This document shows positions 1 to 7,467 of a stretch of 64,000 nt of DNA, in pieces; the first letter of the stretch is position 1; each line of letters begins with the position of its first letter. The translations under genes and the position numbers were made by a program. The notes beneath the pieces were generated by a model. That model made no database searches. It was not told the origin of the DNA and worked only from the letters and a program-made list of their open reading frames with translations. This DNA is from Gordonibacter faecis (GTDB lineage Bacteria > Actinomycetota > Coriobacteriia > Coriobacteriales > Eggerthellaceae): assembly GCF_030077735.1 (NCBI RefSeq), contig NZ_JASJEU010000012.1, forward strand, positions 248,001 through 312,000. Direction: 5' to 3'.

Positions 1-330
1 AGCCCCGGCAGCGTGAAGATTTGCACCATCCCCGTGGGGTATGCCGACGGCCTGCGCCGCGGGCTTTCGGGGCGCACGGACTTTATCGTGGCTGGTCAGC
101 GGTTCCGTCAGGTGGGCAACATCTGCATGGATCAGTGCATGTTCGAGGTGGACATGCGCATCTACGGCACGCGCCGCCGCATCGACCCGCAAATTGGCGA
201 CGAGGTGCTACTGGTGGGTCGCCAGGGCGACTCAGTGGTAACGCTCGACGACATGGCGAACACGCTGGGGACAATTCACTACGAACTGTCCATCGGCTTT
301 TCGCACCGCATGCCGAGGGTGTATGTGTAA
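1..330 (+). CDS. alr: Alanine racemase, C-terminal part (5' end outside window)
   Basis: This is the C-terminal beta-domain of a PLP-dependent alanine racemase, which supplies D-alanine for peptidoglycan. The reading frame is open from base 1, so the gene starts upstream of the window. GYADG carries the family's catalytic tyrosine and CMDQ is the conserved substrate-binding motif; IGDEV and the terminal IHYELSIGFSHRMPR are typical of the last 100 residues. The PLP-lysine barrel domain is not in view. It ends at TAA and is followed by an inverted-repeat element. Confidence 0.93.
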   Translation, partial: SPGSVKICTIPVGYADGLRRGLSGRTDFIVAGQRFRQVGNICMDQCMFEVDMRIYGTRRRIDPQIGDEVLLVGRQGDSVVTLDDMANTLGTIHYELSIGFSHRMPRVYV

Positions 331-365
331 CCTGATCGGAGAAGAGGTAGAAGGCGCAATCATCT

Positions 366-486
366 GTCATCCTGAGCGGAGGCGGCGAAGCCGCCGTAGT
401 CGAAGGATCCCGAGCGGCGATAGCAGGAAGCCTTACTGTTGGCACCACACGGGATCCTTCGACTCACTTCGTTCGCTCAGGATGAC
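366..486. repeat. Palindromic intergenic repeat (121 bp)
   Basis: Arms GTCATCCTGAGCG (366-378) and CGCTCAGGATGAC (474-486) are exact reverse complements. Inside them GTCGAAGGATCCCG (399-412) pairs with CGGGATCCTTCGAC (450-463), and GGCGGC-GAA-GCCGCC (381-395) forms a side hairpin. Repeats opening with GTCATCCTGAGCG are common between genes in many gut bacteria. No coding sequence is seen in the gap between alr and the glycosylase gene. Confidence 0.8.
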
Positions 487-590
487 AAGATGTCTGCCAC
501 GCGAGGCTCGTGGGGAAACCCACTTGGTGAGTACCCCCGGCCCTTCGCGTTGCGAGTCGCGAGTAAAAAAGGTAAAAGGAAGGAAAAGTT

Positions 591-1244
591 ATGCCTAAGC
601 CGCATATTCCTTTGGAGGAAATTCGGGCGCAGGTGGAGGGGTGTCATAAGTGCCCCCTGGCCGATGGGCGCACGCAGACGGTGTTCGGGGCGGGCAACCC
701 CAAGGCGCGCGTGCTCATTGTGGGCGAGGCGCCCGGCAAGAATGAGGACTTGCAGGGTGTGCCGTTCGTGGGCAAGGCCGGTCAGTACCTCAACGAGTTG
801 CTGGCCATCGCAGGGCTTGAGCGCGACGACGTATTCATCGCGAACGTGTTGAAATGTCGTCCGCCGGGAAACCGCGATCCGCGTCCGGAGGAAATTGAAC
901 TCTGCACGCCGTATCTGCGCGAACAGACGCGCACCATCGACCCCGAGTTCATCGTGACGCTGGGCAACTTCTCCACGAAGTTCATCCTGAAAACGGAGAT
1001 CGGCATCACGCGTTTGCATGGCACGCTGCAACGCGCCGGCAAGTTCAAGGTGTTCCCCATCTTCCACCCCGCCGCCGCCATCTACGATGGCTCAAAGCGC
1101 GAGGCCCTCGAAAACGACTTCGCCACCTTGGGTGAACTCCTGCGAGCCAGCGACGCCGCCCAAGCGGCCGCCGCAGACCCCGCCCCGCAAGAGCCGTCCG
1201 ACCCAACCCCAACCCCCGCCATAGACCAACCAACGCTCCTCTAA
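591..1244 (+). CDS. Uracil-DNA glycosylase, family 4 (Fe-S)
   Basis: This enzyme excises uracil from DNA as the first step of base-excision repair. Four cysteines placed as in [4Fe-4S] family-4 enzymes are visible: C18 and C21 (CHKC), C89 (LKCRPPGNRDP) and C105. Motif A is GEAPGKNED at residues 45-53 and motif B is FHPAAA at 158-163. The 217-aa length is normal, with a low-complexity Ala/Pro tail after about residue 185. The start is supported by the purine-rich AAGGAAGGAAAA just upstream. It stands alone and runs convergently with corA. Confidence 0.93.
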   Translation: MPKPHIPLEEIRAQVEGCHKCPLADGRTQTVFGAGNPKARVLIVGEAPGKNEDLQGVPFVGKAGQYLNELLAIAGLERDDVFIANVLKCRPPGNRDPRPEEIELCTPYLREQTRTIDPEFIVTLGNFSTKFILKTEIGITRLHGTLQRAGKFKVFPIFHPAAAIYDGSKREALENDFATLGELLRASDAAQAAAADPAPQEPSDPTPTPAIDQPTLL

Positions 1245-1264
1245 CCACCATCACGCGTCCCACA

Positions 1265-1385
1265 AACTAACGCTAATGAAAGTTTTCTTTCGTTAGTGTT
1301 AGTTTTTCGCCTCCTAACGAAAAAAATGCGTGTTTTCTTTCGTTAGAACCCCTTTGTGAAAGAAAAACGCTCTTTTCTTTCGTTA
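1265..1385. terminator. Three tandem A/T-rich hairpins between convergent genes
   Basis: Hairpin 1 pairs 1265-1282 with 1287-1304 and is followed by TTTTTCGCC, a good terminator for the upstream + gene. Hairpin 2 pairs CTAACGAAA (1314-1322) with TTTCGTTAG (1338-1346). Hairpin 3 pairs GAAAGAAAA (1358-1366) with TTTTCTTTC (1373-1381). The right arms share TTTTCTTTCGTTA at 1283, 1333 and 1373, so the hairpins look like duplicated units that stop transcription from both sides. Confidence 0.75.
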
Positions 1386-1389
1386 TTTT

Positions 1390-2313
1390 CTACAGCCACT
1401 TCTTGCGGCGGAAGAGGATGAGTTCCAGGGTCACAATGGCAACGGAGACGGCTATTACTACGTAGTAGGCCCAGGGCCAGTTGAGGCCGGGCATGTGGGT
1501 GAAGTTCATACCGAACCAGCTGGTCAGAAGCGTGAGCGGGGCGAACAGGGTGGTGATCACCGTGAAGAATTGCATAGTGTCGTTCTGCTTGATGTCAATC
1601 TGCGTCTGGTAGAGTTCGCGCAATTGCAGGCTGTACTCCTTCAGCGTGAGCGAGCGCTTCAGCAGACGCTCGGCTTGGCGTTCGAACACCAGAAACAGAC
1701 GGCTTTCCTCGTGAGTGAGCAGCTTGTTCTCGTTGTCCGCCAGGCTGCTGGCCATGTCGACCAGCTGCTGGTAATAGGTGTCGATGCGCAGCAGCATGCG
1801 GCGATACCACAGCATCTGGCGGCTTGTTCCCTCCAGCCCGCGGTCGATAATACTTTCCTCCACGTCTTCCATGCGGTCTTCAAGGTCGGCGAGAAACGCC
1901 AAGTCACCCTTCACCAGCTGCTTCATGAACTCGAAGAGGCAGTGGGCCACGGTGGGCTCCTTCACGAACCCTTGCTTGGCAATAGCGTCAAGCAGACGAA
2001 TACACGTGTCTTGCTCATCGAGAAACAGCAGGTGAGTTTTGTCCAGGTAGAACGCGAAACACTCCAGGTCGCACAGCACGCAATCCTTGCTCGGTACGGC
2101 AAACGACCCAATGAGACAGTCCGGGAACACATCCAGGTACGTGTTCTCCACGGTGGCCAGCGTGCGCACTGCATCCTGCATCTGGCGGTCGGCGAAACTG
2201 AGATGTGCGAACTCGGCTGACGTGAGCACCTCCACTACGGGTTCGTCCGGCTTCATCGGTTCGTTGAAGGGTACCGCCGTCAAATGCTCTCGTAACACGT
2301 ACTTTTTCGCCAT
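1390..2313 (-). CDS. corA: CorA-family divalent-cation transporter
   Basis: This is a 307-aa CorA/2-TM-GxN channel for Mg2+ or a related divalent metal. A long cytoplasmic domain rich in charged helices is followed by two C-terminal membrane helices. The signature GMN (268-270) closes the first helix, and the protein ends in a basic RRKKWL tail. The frame is open further upstream, but ATG at 2313 is chosen because AGGAG lies seven bases before it and MAKKY is a plausible N-terminus. Downstream hairpins terminate it against the convergent glycosylase gene. The transported ion cannot be read from sequence. Confidence 0.9.
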   Translation of the reverse strand: MAKKYVLREHLTAVPFNEPMKPDEPVVEVLTSAEFAHLSFADRQMQDAVRTLATVENTYLDVFPDCLIGSFAVPSKDCVLCDLECFAFYLDKTHLLFLDEQDTCIRLLDAIAKQGFVKEPTVAHCLFEFMKQLVKGDLAFLADLEDRMEDVEESIIDRGLEGTSRQMLWYRRMLLRIDTYYQQLVDMASSLADNENKLLTHEESRLFLVFERQAERLLKRSLTLKEYSLQLRELYQTQIDIKQNDTMQFFTVITTLFAPLTLLTSWFGMNFTHMPGLNWPWAYYVVIAVSVAIVTLELILFRRKKWL

Positions 2314-2413
2314 TTTTCGCTCCTGCGCCTGCCGCGGACGCCTTCGATTATAGGCAAGCGGCGCATCCGGGGCGTTTTCGTGCCCTTGACCGGCGGGTAA
2401 CACAATCGAAACA

Positions 2414-2440
2414 TTGGTACCGCGCAAGTGTCGGTATAAT
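2414..2440 (+). promoter_or_regulatory. Probable promoter of nfnAB
   Basis: TATAAT at 2435-2440 is a perfect -10 hexamer, with TTGGTA at 2414-2419 as a weak -35 at a short 15-bp spacing. It lies 77 bases upstream of the GTG start of nfnA in the gap between divergent corA and nfnA. Confidence 0.55.
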
Positions 2441-2516
2441 GCCACTGACACCTCACGGGAAGCGGCATCGGGCAGAAACGGTGCTGCTTCTTTTATAACG
2501 AAGAAGGGCAGGAGCC

Positions 2517-3404
2517 GTGTATCCCATCGAACGAGTTGAGCCGCTCAACGCGGAGGTCACCCGCATGGTCGTGCGCGCCCCAGAGATTGCGCGCAAGATA
2601 AAGCCAGGTCAGTTCATTATGCTGCGCATCGACGAAGCGGGCGAGCGCATCCCCCTCACCATGAACGATTGTGACCCGGAAGCGGGCACCGTCACCATTA
2701 TCTTCCAAGCGGTGGGTGCTACCACCATGCGCCTGGCGCAGATGAAGGCGGGTGACGTGCTGCTGGACTTCGCGGGGCCGCTGGGCAATCCCACCGAACT
2801 TGAGGGCGCGCGCCGGGCGTGCGTCGTGGGCGGCGGCTTGGGAACGGCTATTGCGTATCCGCAGGCCAAGTGGCTGTTTGAGCACGGCTGCGAGGTGGAC
2901 GTTATCACCGGCTTCCGCAACGTCGACCTGGTTATTCTGGAAGACGAAATAGCCGCACACTCCACGCGCCAGATCATCATGACCGACGACGGCTCCAACG
3001 GCAACAAGGGTCTGGTGACGGCCGCGCTGCAGCAGCGCATCGACGAGGGCGCGAACTACGATATAGTGCTTGCGGTGGGCCCCGTCATCATGATGAAGTT
3101 TGTGGCGGCCACCACGAAGCCCTACGGCATTAAGACGCTGGTCAGCATGAACCCGCTCATGATTGACGGCACGGGCATGTGTGGCGGCTGTCGCGTGAAG
3201 GTGGGCGACGAGTACTTGCACGCGTGCGTGGACGGGCCGGACTTCGACGGCCATCTGGTGGACTACGACGACGCTATGCGTCGCGGCGTGATGTACCGCT
3301 CGTTCGAGACGGCAGCGCGCGAAGCGACAGAGGGCCGGCTGGCCTCGGAGGCGCGCGACTGCGATGCGGCCGCGCACGCCACCGACGAGCGGAAGGGGGC
3401 CTAG
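2517..3404 (+). CDS. nfnA: NfnA: NAD(H)-binding small subunit of ferredoxin:NADP+ oxidoreductase
   Basis: This is the small FAD/[2Fe-2S] subunit of the electron-bifurcating NADH-dependent ferredoxin:NADP+ oxidoreductase. The first 100 residues are a ferredoxin-reductase FAD domain; GGGLG (105-109) begins the nucleotide-binding domain. D217, C222, C225 and C237 match the one-Asp/three-Cys [2Fe-2S] site of the family. The last 40 residues are Ala/Glu-rich and poorly conserved. GTG at 2517 gives the usual MYPI N-terminus; the gene ends two bases before nfnB, so both are co-transcribed and probably form a heterodimer. Older annotations may call it a sulfide dehydrogenase or glutamate synthase subunit. 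Confidence 0.9.
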   Translation: MYPIERVEPLNAEVTRMVVRAPEIARKIKPGQFIMLRIDEAGERIPLTMNDCDPEAGTVTIIFQAVGATTMRLAQMKAGDVLLDFAGPLGNPTELEGARRACVVGGGLGTAIAYPQAKWLFEHGCEVDVITGFRNVDLVILEDEIAAHSTRQIIMTDDGSNGNKGLVTAALQQRIDEGANYDIVLAVGPVIMMKFVAATTKPYGIKTLVSMNPLMIDGTGMCGGCRVKVGDEYLHACVDGPDFDGHLVDYDDAMRRGVMYRSFETAAREATEGRLASEARDCDAAAHATDERKGA

Positions 3405-3406
3405 CA

Positions 3407-4897
3407 ATGGCACGTATGAGCTACGAGGCGAACAAGCAAAAGACGATGGTGCCCATGCCCGAGCTGGATCCGGTCGAGCGCTCGAAGACGTTTGACGAGG
3501 TGGCGCTGGGGTATTCCGAGGAAGAGGCCGTTGCCGAGGCGCGCCGCTGCATTCAGTGCCCGAACACGCCGTGCGTGAGCGGCTGCCCGGTGGGCGTGCC
3601 TATTCCGCGCTTCATCGAGCAGGTGGCGCAAGGCAACTTCGCGCGCGCCTACGCCATCGTGAAGGGCGCAAACGCACTGCCCGCGGTGTGCGGGCGCGTG
3701 TGTCCGCAGGAAACGCAGTGCGAAGGCGTGTGCACGCGCGGCAAGAACGGCGAGCCGGTGGGCATCGGCCGCTTGGAGCGCTTCGTGTCCGACTGGGCGT
3801 TCACGCATCCGGCCGAGGCGGCGAAGGCCATGGACGAGTTGCGCGAGGAATGCGCCGCGGGCGACGAGGTTGCCTGCAGCATTTGGCGCAACGCGGAAGG
3901 CGCGGTGTCGAAGGATCTCATCGGCAAGCGCGTTGCCGTGGTGGGTTCGGGCCCCGCGTCGCTTACCTGCGCGGGTGAACTGGCAAAACGCGGTTGTGAG
4001 GTCACAGTGTTCGAGGCGCTGCACAAGGCGGGTGGCGTGCTGACCTACGGCATCCCCGAGTTCCGCTTGCCGAAGCACATCGTTGAGCGTGAGGCGTCGA
4101 AGCTGGGCGACAGTGGCGTGTCCTTCGAGATGAATGCCCTGGTGGGCAAGCTGTACGACATCGACGAGCTCATGGGTGAACGCGGTTTCGACGCGGTGTT
4201 TGTGGGCACGGGCGCTGGTCTGCCGGGCTATCTGGGTATCGAAGGCGAGGGTCTCAACGGTTCCATGGTGGCTAGCGAGCTTCTGACCCGCGTGAACCTG
4301 ATGAAGGCCTATCGCTTCCCCGAATACGAAACGCCCGTGTATGCCGGCAAGAAGTGCGTGGTGGTGGGTGGTGGCAACGTGGCCATGGACGCGGCCCGCA
4401 CGGCGCGCCGCCTGGGTGCCGAGGTCACGGTGGTGTACCGCCGCGGCCGCGAGGAAATGCCGGCTCGCGCGGAAGAGATTCACCATGCGGAACAGGAGGG
4501 CATCGACTTCCAGCTGCTCACGAACCCGACGCGCATCTTGGGCGATGACAAGGGTTGGGTTACCGGTGTGGAATGCGTACGCATGGAGTTGGGCGAGCCC
4601 GACGCGAGTGGCCGTCGTCGACCGCAGCCGGTCGAGGGCAGCGCGTTCGTCATCGACTGTGACATGCTGGTTATGGCCGTGGGCTCAAAGACGAACCCCC
4701 TCATCGCGCAGACCACACCCGGCCTGGAAGTGACGTCGCGCAACCTCATTGTGGCTGATGAGGGCACCTGCGCCACCTCAAAGCCCGGCGTATTCGCTGG
4801 TGGCGACACCGTGATCGGCGCCGCCACCGTCATCCTCGCCATGGGTGCCGGCAAACGAGCCGCCACCGGCATCGCCGAGTATTTGACGAAGGAATAA
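3407..4897 (+). CDS. nfnB: NfnB: GltD-like large subunit of ferredoxin:NADP+ oxidoreductase
   Basis: This 496-aa protein is the NADPH-binding subunit that carries the bifurcating FAD. Two N-terminal [4Fe-4S] clusters are set by C48, C51, C56, C60 and C95, C99, C105, C109. Two Rossmann motifs follow, GSGPASL for FAD and GGGNVAMDAA for NADPH, and the C-terminal FAGGD closes the FAD site. The frame extends upstream through nfnA, but ATG at 3407 has GGAAGGGGG at a suitable distance and follows the nfnA stop directly. A GltD-type glutamate synthase subunit would look similar; the adjacent nfnA argues for Nfn. Confidence 0.9.
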   Translation: MARMSYEANKQKTMVPMPELDPVERSKTFDEVALGYSEEEAVAEARRCIQCPNTPCVSGCPVGVPIPRFIEQVAQGNFARAYAIVKGANALPAVCGRVCPQETQCEGVCTRGKNGEPVGIGRLERFVSDWAFTHPAEAAKAMDELREECAAGDEVACSIWRNAEGAVSKDLIGKRVAVVGSGPASLTCAGELAKRGCEVTVFEALHKAGGVLTYGIPEFRLPKHIVEREASKLGDSGVSFEMNALVGKLYDIDELMGERGFDAVFVGTGAGLPGYLGIEGEGLNGSMVASELLTRVNLMKAYRFPEYETPVYAGKKCVVVGGGNVAMDAARTARRLGAEVTVVYRRGREEMPARAEEIHHAEQEGIDFQLLTNPTRILGDDKGWVTGVECVRMELGEPDASGRRRPQPVEGSAFVIDCDMLVMAVGSKTNPLIAQTTPGLEVTSRNLIVADEGTCATSKPGVFAGGDTVIGAATVILAMGAGKRAATGIAEYLTKE

Positions 4898-4937
4898 GGT
4901 CAAAGCTCGTAAGCACATGAAAAGGTTTGGGGGTGCC

Positions 4938-6251
4938 ATGGCGTTTGATGCGGTGGGGTATATCAATGAGCCGCGGTGGTTGGCGTCTCGGTTGGGGCTT
5001 GAGCGGATTCGGGAGTTGCTTGAGCGGTTGGGGCGGCCGCAGGATCGGCTGAAGTTCGTGCATGTGGCGGGTACGAACGGTAAGGGCTCTACCTGCGCAT
5101 TTCTGGCGTCGGTGTTGCAGGCGGCAGGGCATCGCACGGGGCTGTTCACCAGCCCCTACCTTATTACGTTCGAAGAACGCATTCGTGTGAACGGTGAGAA
5201 CATCACGCTGGATGAGCTGACCGAGGTCACGCTTGCGGTGCGTGAGCAGGCCGAAGCCATGGCCGACCATCCCACGGAGTTCGAGCTGATGACTGCCGTT
5301 GCGCTTGAGCACTTCGCGCGGAGCGGCTGCGACATTGTGGTGCTGGAAGTGGGCCTTGGCGGTCGGCTTGATTCCACGAATGTGATCGAAGCGCCCGAGG
5401 TGTCCGTTATCGCGCGCATCGGGCTTGATCACACGAAGCTTTTGGGCACGACGCTTGCTGCCATTGCGGGCGAGAAGGCGGGCATTGTGAAGCCCGACGC
5501 GCCCGTGGTGTCGTGGCCGCAGGAGCCCGAAGCGCTCGCAGTTATCGAACAAGCTGCCGCAGCCTGCGGCAGCACGCTCACCATGCCCGACCCGGCGCAA
5601 CTGATTGTGGAGCCCGTCGACTGGAACGCACCCGGCGGCCCCTCGCGCCCATTCAACTACAAGGGCCGCCACCTGCGCACGCGCCTTCTTGGCAGCTACC
5701 AGCCAGCGAACGCCGCGCTCGCGCTCGAAGCTGTGGAGGCGCTGCGCACACGCGGCTGGAACATCAGCGACGAAGCGATAACCACGGGCATTGCGAACAC
5801 CGCGTGGCCTGGCCGGTTCGAAGTGGTGGACGCAGGGGAGGGCCGTCCGACCATCGTGGTGGATGGCGGGCACAACCCGCAGGGTGCTCGCGCGCTCGTC
5901 GATTCGCTCGAAGACGTATTCCCTGGCCAGAAGCCCGTGTTTATCATCGGCGTGCTGGAGGATAAGGATTATCCCACCATGCTCGAAACCATCTTGCCGC
6001 ACGGCAGTGATTTCGTGTGCACAACGCCCGACAACCCGCGCGCCCTAACCGCCGACAAGTTGGCGCGCGCAATTAGGTGGACCGGCCAGGATATGCTGGG
6101 CTGCTCGGCGTGCGTGAAGCCTTACATTGCCCGCGACATGGCCGACGCCCTCACACGCGCCCGCGAACTCGCCGGTGCGCAGGGCCTCATCTGCGCGTTC
6201 GGCAGCCTCTACTCCGTGGCGGCCCTCAAAGCAGCCGCCGCGGAAGCGTAA
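4938..6251 (+). CDS. folC: Bifunctional dihydrofolate / folylpolyglutamate synthase
   Basis: FolC ligates glutamate to dihydropteroate and adds further glutamates to folates. The ATP-binding P-loop GTNGKGST lies at residues 45-52; LFTSPYLITFEERI and the GLGGRLDSTNV box are folate/ATP-site motifs, and VVDGGHNPQGARAL marks the C-terminal ligase domain. ATG at 4938 is preferred because GGGGGTG precedes it and MAFDAVGYINE is family-like; an in-frame ATG at 4917 is possible. It follows nfnAB after about 40 bases. It serves the same cofactor pool as folD and fchA further on. Confidence 0.92.
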   Translation: MAFDAVGYINEPRWLASRLGLERIRELLERLGRPQDRLKFVHVAGTNGKGSTCAFLASVLQAAGHRTGLFTSPYLITFEERIRVNGENITLDELTEVTLAVREQAEAMADHPTEFELMTAVALEHFARSGCDIVVLEVGLGGRLDSTNVIEAPEVSVIARIGLDHTKLLGTTLAAIAGEKAGIVKPDAPVVSWPQEPEALAVIEQAAAACGSTLTMPDPAQLIVEPVDWNAPGGPSRPFNYKGRHLRTRLLGSYQPANAALALEAVEALRTRGWNISDEAITTGIANTAWPGRFEVVDAGEGRPTIVVDGGHNPQGARALVDSLEDVFPGQKPVFIIGVLEDKDYPTMLETILPHGSDFVCTTPDNPRALTADKLARAIRWTGQDMLGCSACVKPYIARDMADALTRARELAGAQGLICAFGSLYSVAALKAAAAEA

Positions 6252-6328
6252 AACCCCAGGCTTCGCACAACAAGCCCAAAGCCCGCGCCACCCCCCCCAG
6301 CAGCCCCGCCAAACCAGCCCACAAAAAA

Positions 6329-6353
6329 ACGGACCCGCACAACGCGGGTCCGT
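6329..6353 (-). terminator. Rho-independent terminator of hpf-acpP
   Basis: A perfect 10-bp stem ACGGACCCGC / GCGGGTCCGT with a 5-base loop is followed, in minus-strand direction, by a run of seven T. It lies about 25 bases beyond the acpP stop codon. Confidence 0.88.
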
Positions 6354-6376
6354 CCAATCAGCTATCGCAGCAAAGC

Positions 6377-6595
6377 TTACAGCGAATCAATGTAGCTCAC
6401 CAGTTCGCCCACCGTGTTCAGGCCTTCGGGCTCGCCGAAGTCCACTTCGCAAGCCTCTTCCAAATCGCAGATGAGTTCCACCATGTCCAGCGAATCAATA
6501 CCCAGCGACTCGAACGTGGACTCTTCGGTCACCTCGGCAGGATCAATGTCGAGGTTCTCGTTCAAAATGTTCTTGACGGTGTCGATAGTAGCCAT
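6377..6595 (-). CDS. acpP: Acyl carrier protein
   Basis: This 72-aa acidic four-helix protein carries growing acyl chains in fatty-acid synthesis. The phosphopantetheine attachment site is S35 in GIDSLDMVEL, the canonical DSL motif. It starts five bases after hpf and ends at a strong terminator, so it is the distal gene of an hpf-acpP transcript rather than part of a fab cluster. Confidence 0.95.
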   Translation of the reverse strand: MATIDTVKNILNENLDIDPAEVTEESTFESLGIDSLDMVELICDLEEACEVDFGEPEGLNTVGELVSYIDSL

Positions 6596-6600
6596 AAGGG

Positions 6601-7179
6601 CTAGTCCTCCTTCTGCTTCAGCAGGCCATAGCCGCCATCGGAGCGGCGATACAGCACGTTCACCATGCCGGAGTCGCGGTCGGTGTACGCGAAGAAGTCA
6701 TGACCCAGAAGGTCAATCTTCACCAGGGCTTCCTCTTCGGTCAGCGGCTCGAACTCGATCTCCTTCACGCGCACAACTTCTTCGTCGGCCGTGAGTTCGT
6801 TCATCAGGCCGTCAACATCCAGCTCGCTCACGGGGCCGGGCTCAACGCGGATGGTCTCGCCCTCGGCGCGCAGCTTGCGATCGATGACGCGCGTCTTGTA
6901 CTTGCGCAGCTGGCGAACCACCTTGGCGGCGGCCACGTCGATGGCCGCGTACATGTCCTCTTCGTACTCTTCCACGCGGATGATGTGGCCTTTCGTGCGA
7001 AGGGTGACTTCGCAGCAGGCCGGACGGGGGTTGGAAGGATTCTTCTCAACGTACAGGACAATTTCGGCAACCAGAGGGTCGATGTCCATGACCTTCATCG
7101 AGTTCCCAATTTTTTCTTCGGCGTATTGACGCAGTGCATCAGTTACAGGCATTTTGCGTCCGGCTACGGTAATGCTCAT
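6601..7179 (-). CDS. hpf: Long-form ribosome hibernation-promoting factor
   Basis: Long HPF inactivates ribosomes in stationary phase by 100S dimer formation. The N-terminal 100 residues are the S30AE/YfiA domain (ITVAGRKMPVTDALRQY, RVEEYEEDMYAAID). A linker follows, and the C-terminal dimerisation domain contains FEPLTEEEALVKIDLLGHDFF and ends YGLLKQKED. ATG at 7179 is chosen over a GTG nine bases upstream because GAGGTGG then sits correctly. Protein length 192 aa is normal. It is co-transcribed with acpP. Confidence 0.93.
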   Translation of the reverse strand: MSITVAGRKMPVTDALRQYAEEKIGNSMKVMDIDPLVAEIVLYVEKNPSNPRPACCEVTLRTKGHIIRVEEYEEDMYAAIDVAAAKVVRQLRKYKTRVIDRKLRAEGETIRVEPGPVSELDVDGLMNELTADEEVVRVKEIEFEPLTEEEALVKIDLLGHDFFAYTDRDSGMVNVLYRRSDGGYGLLKQKED

Positions 7180-7467
7180 AGCACCCACCTCTTACCTCGT
7201 GGCGAATAAAAAACAGCTTGGTGCGGGCGCCGCCTCAGACCATGCGGGCGGATCCGATATGCCGCTCATGCATTGTCCTGGGGCCGACTCCTCACGCCGA
7301 AGCTGACAGGTACAGCATAGCGCAAAACGCTGAGTTGCGGCAGGGTATTTCTCCTCACGTTGTGAAATCGAGTTGTAAACGCCTGTCAATTGTGCCGCCG
7401 ACAAGGGCATTTGAGTGATAATACCGGTAAGAGAAAAACCGGCGAAGAACCAACAGATAGGGCACCT
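7180..7467. other. Divergent intergenic region hpf / nhaA
   Basis: This 288-bp gap separates divergent hpf and nhaA. GATAAT at 7417-7422 is a possible -10 for nhaA, and TATGCT on the minus strand (7314-7319) a possible -10 for hpf; neither has a convincing -35. I could not fold a named sodium-responsive or nhaA-associated RNA motif from it by eye. Confidence 0.35.

Noticed and set aside
7180..7467. Possible nhaA-associated riboswitch
   Set aside because: I could not find a conserved pairing pattern matching any named sodium or nhaA RNA motif by eye.
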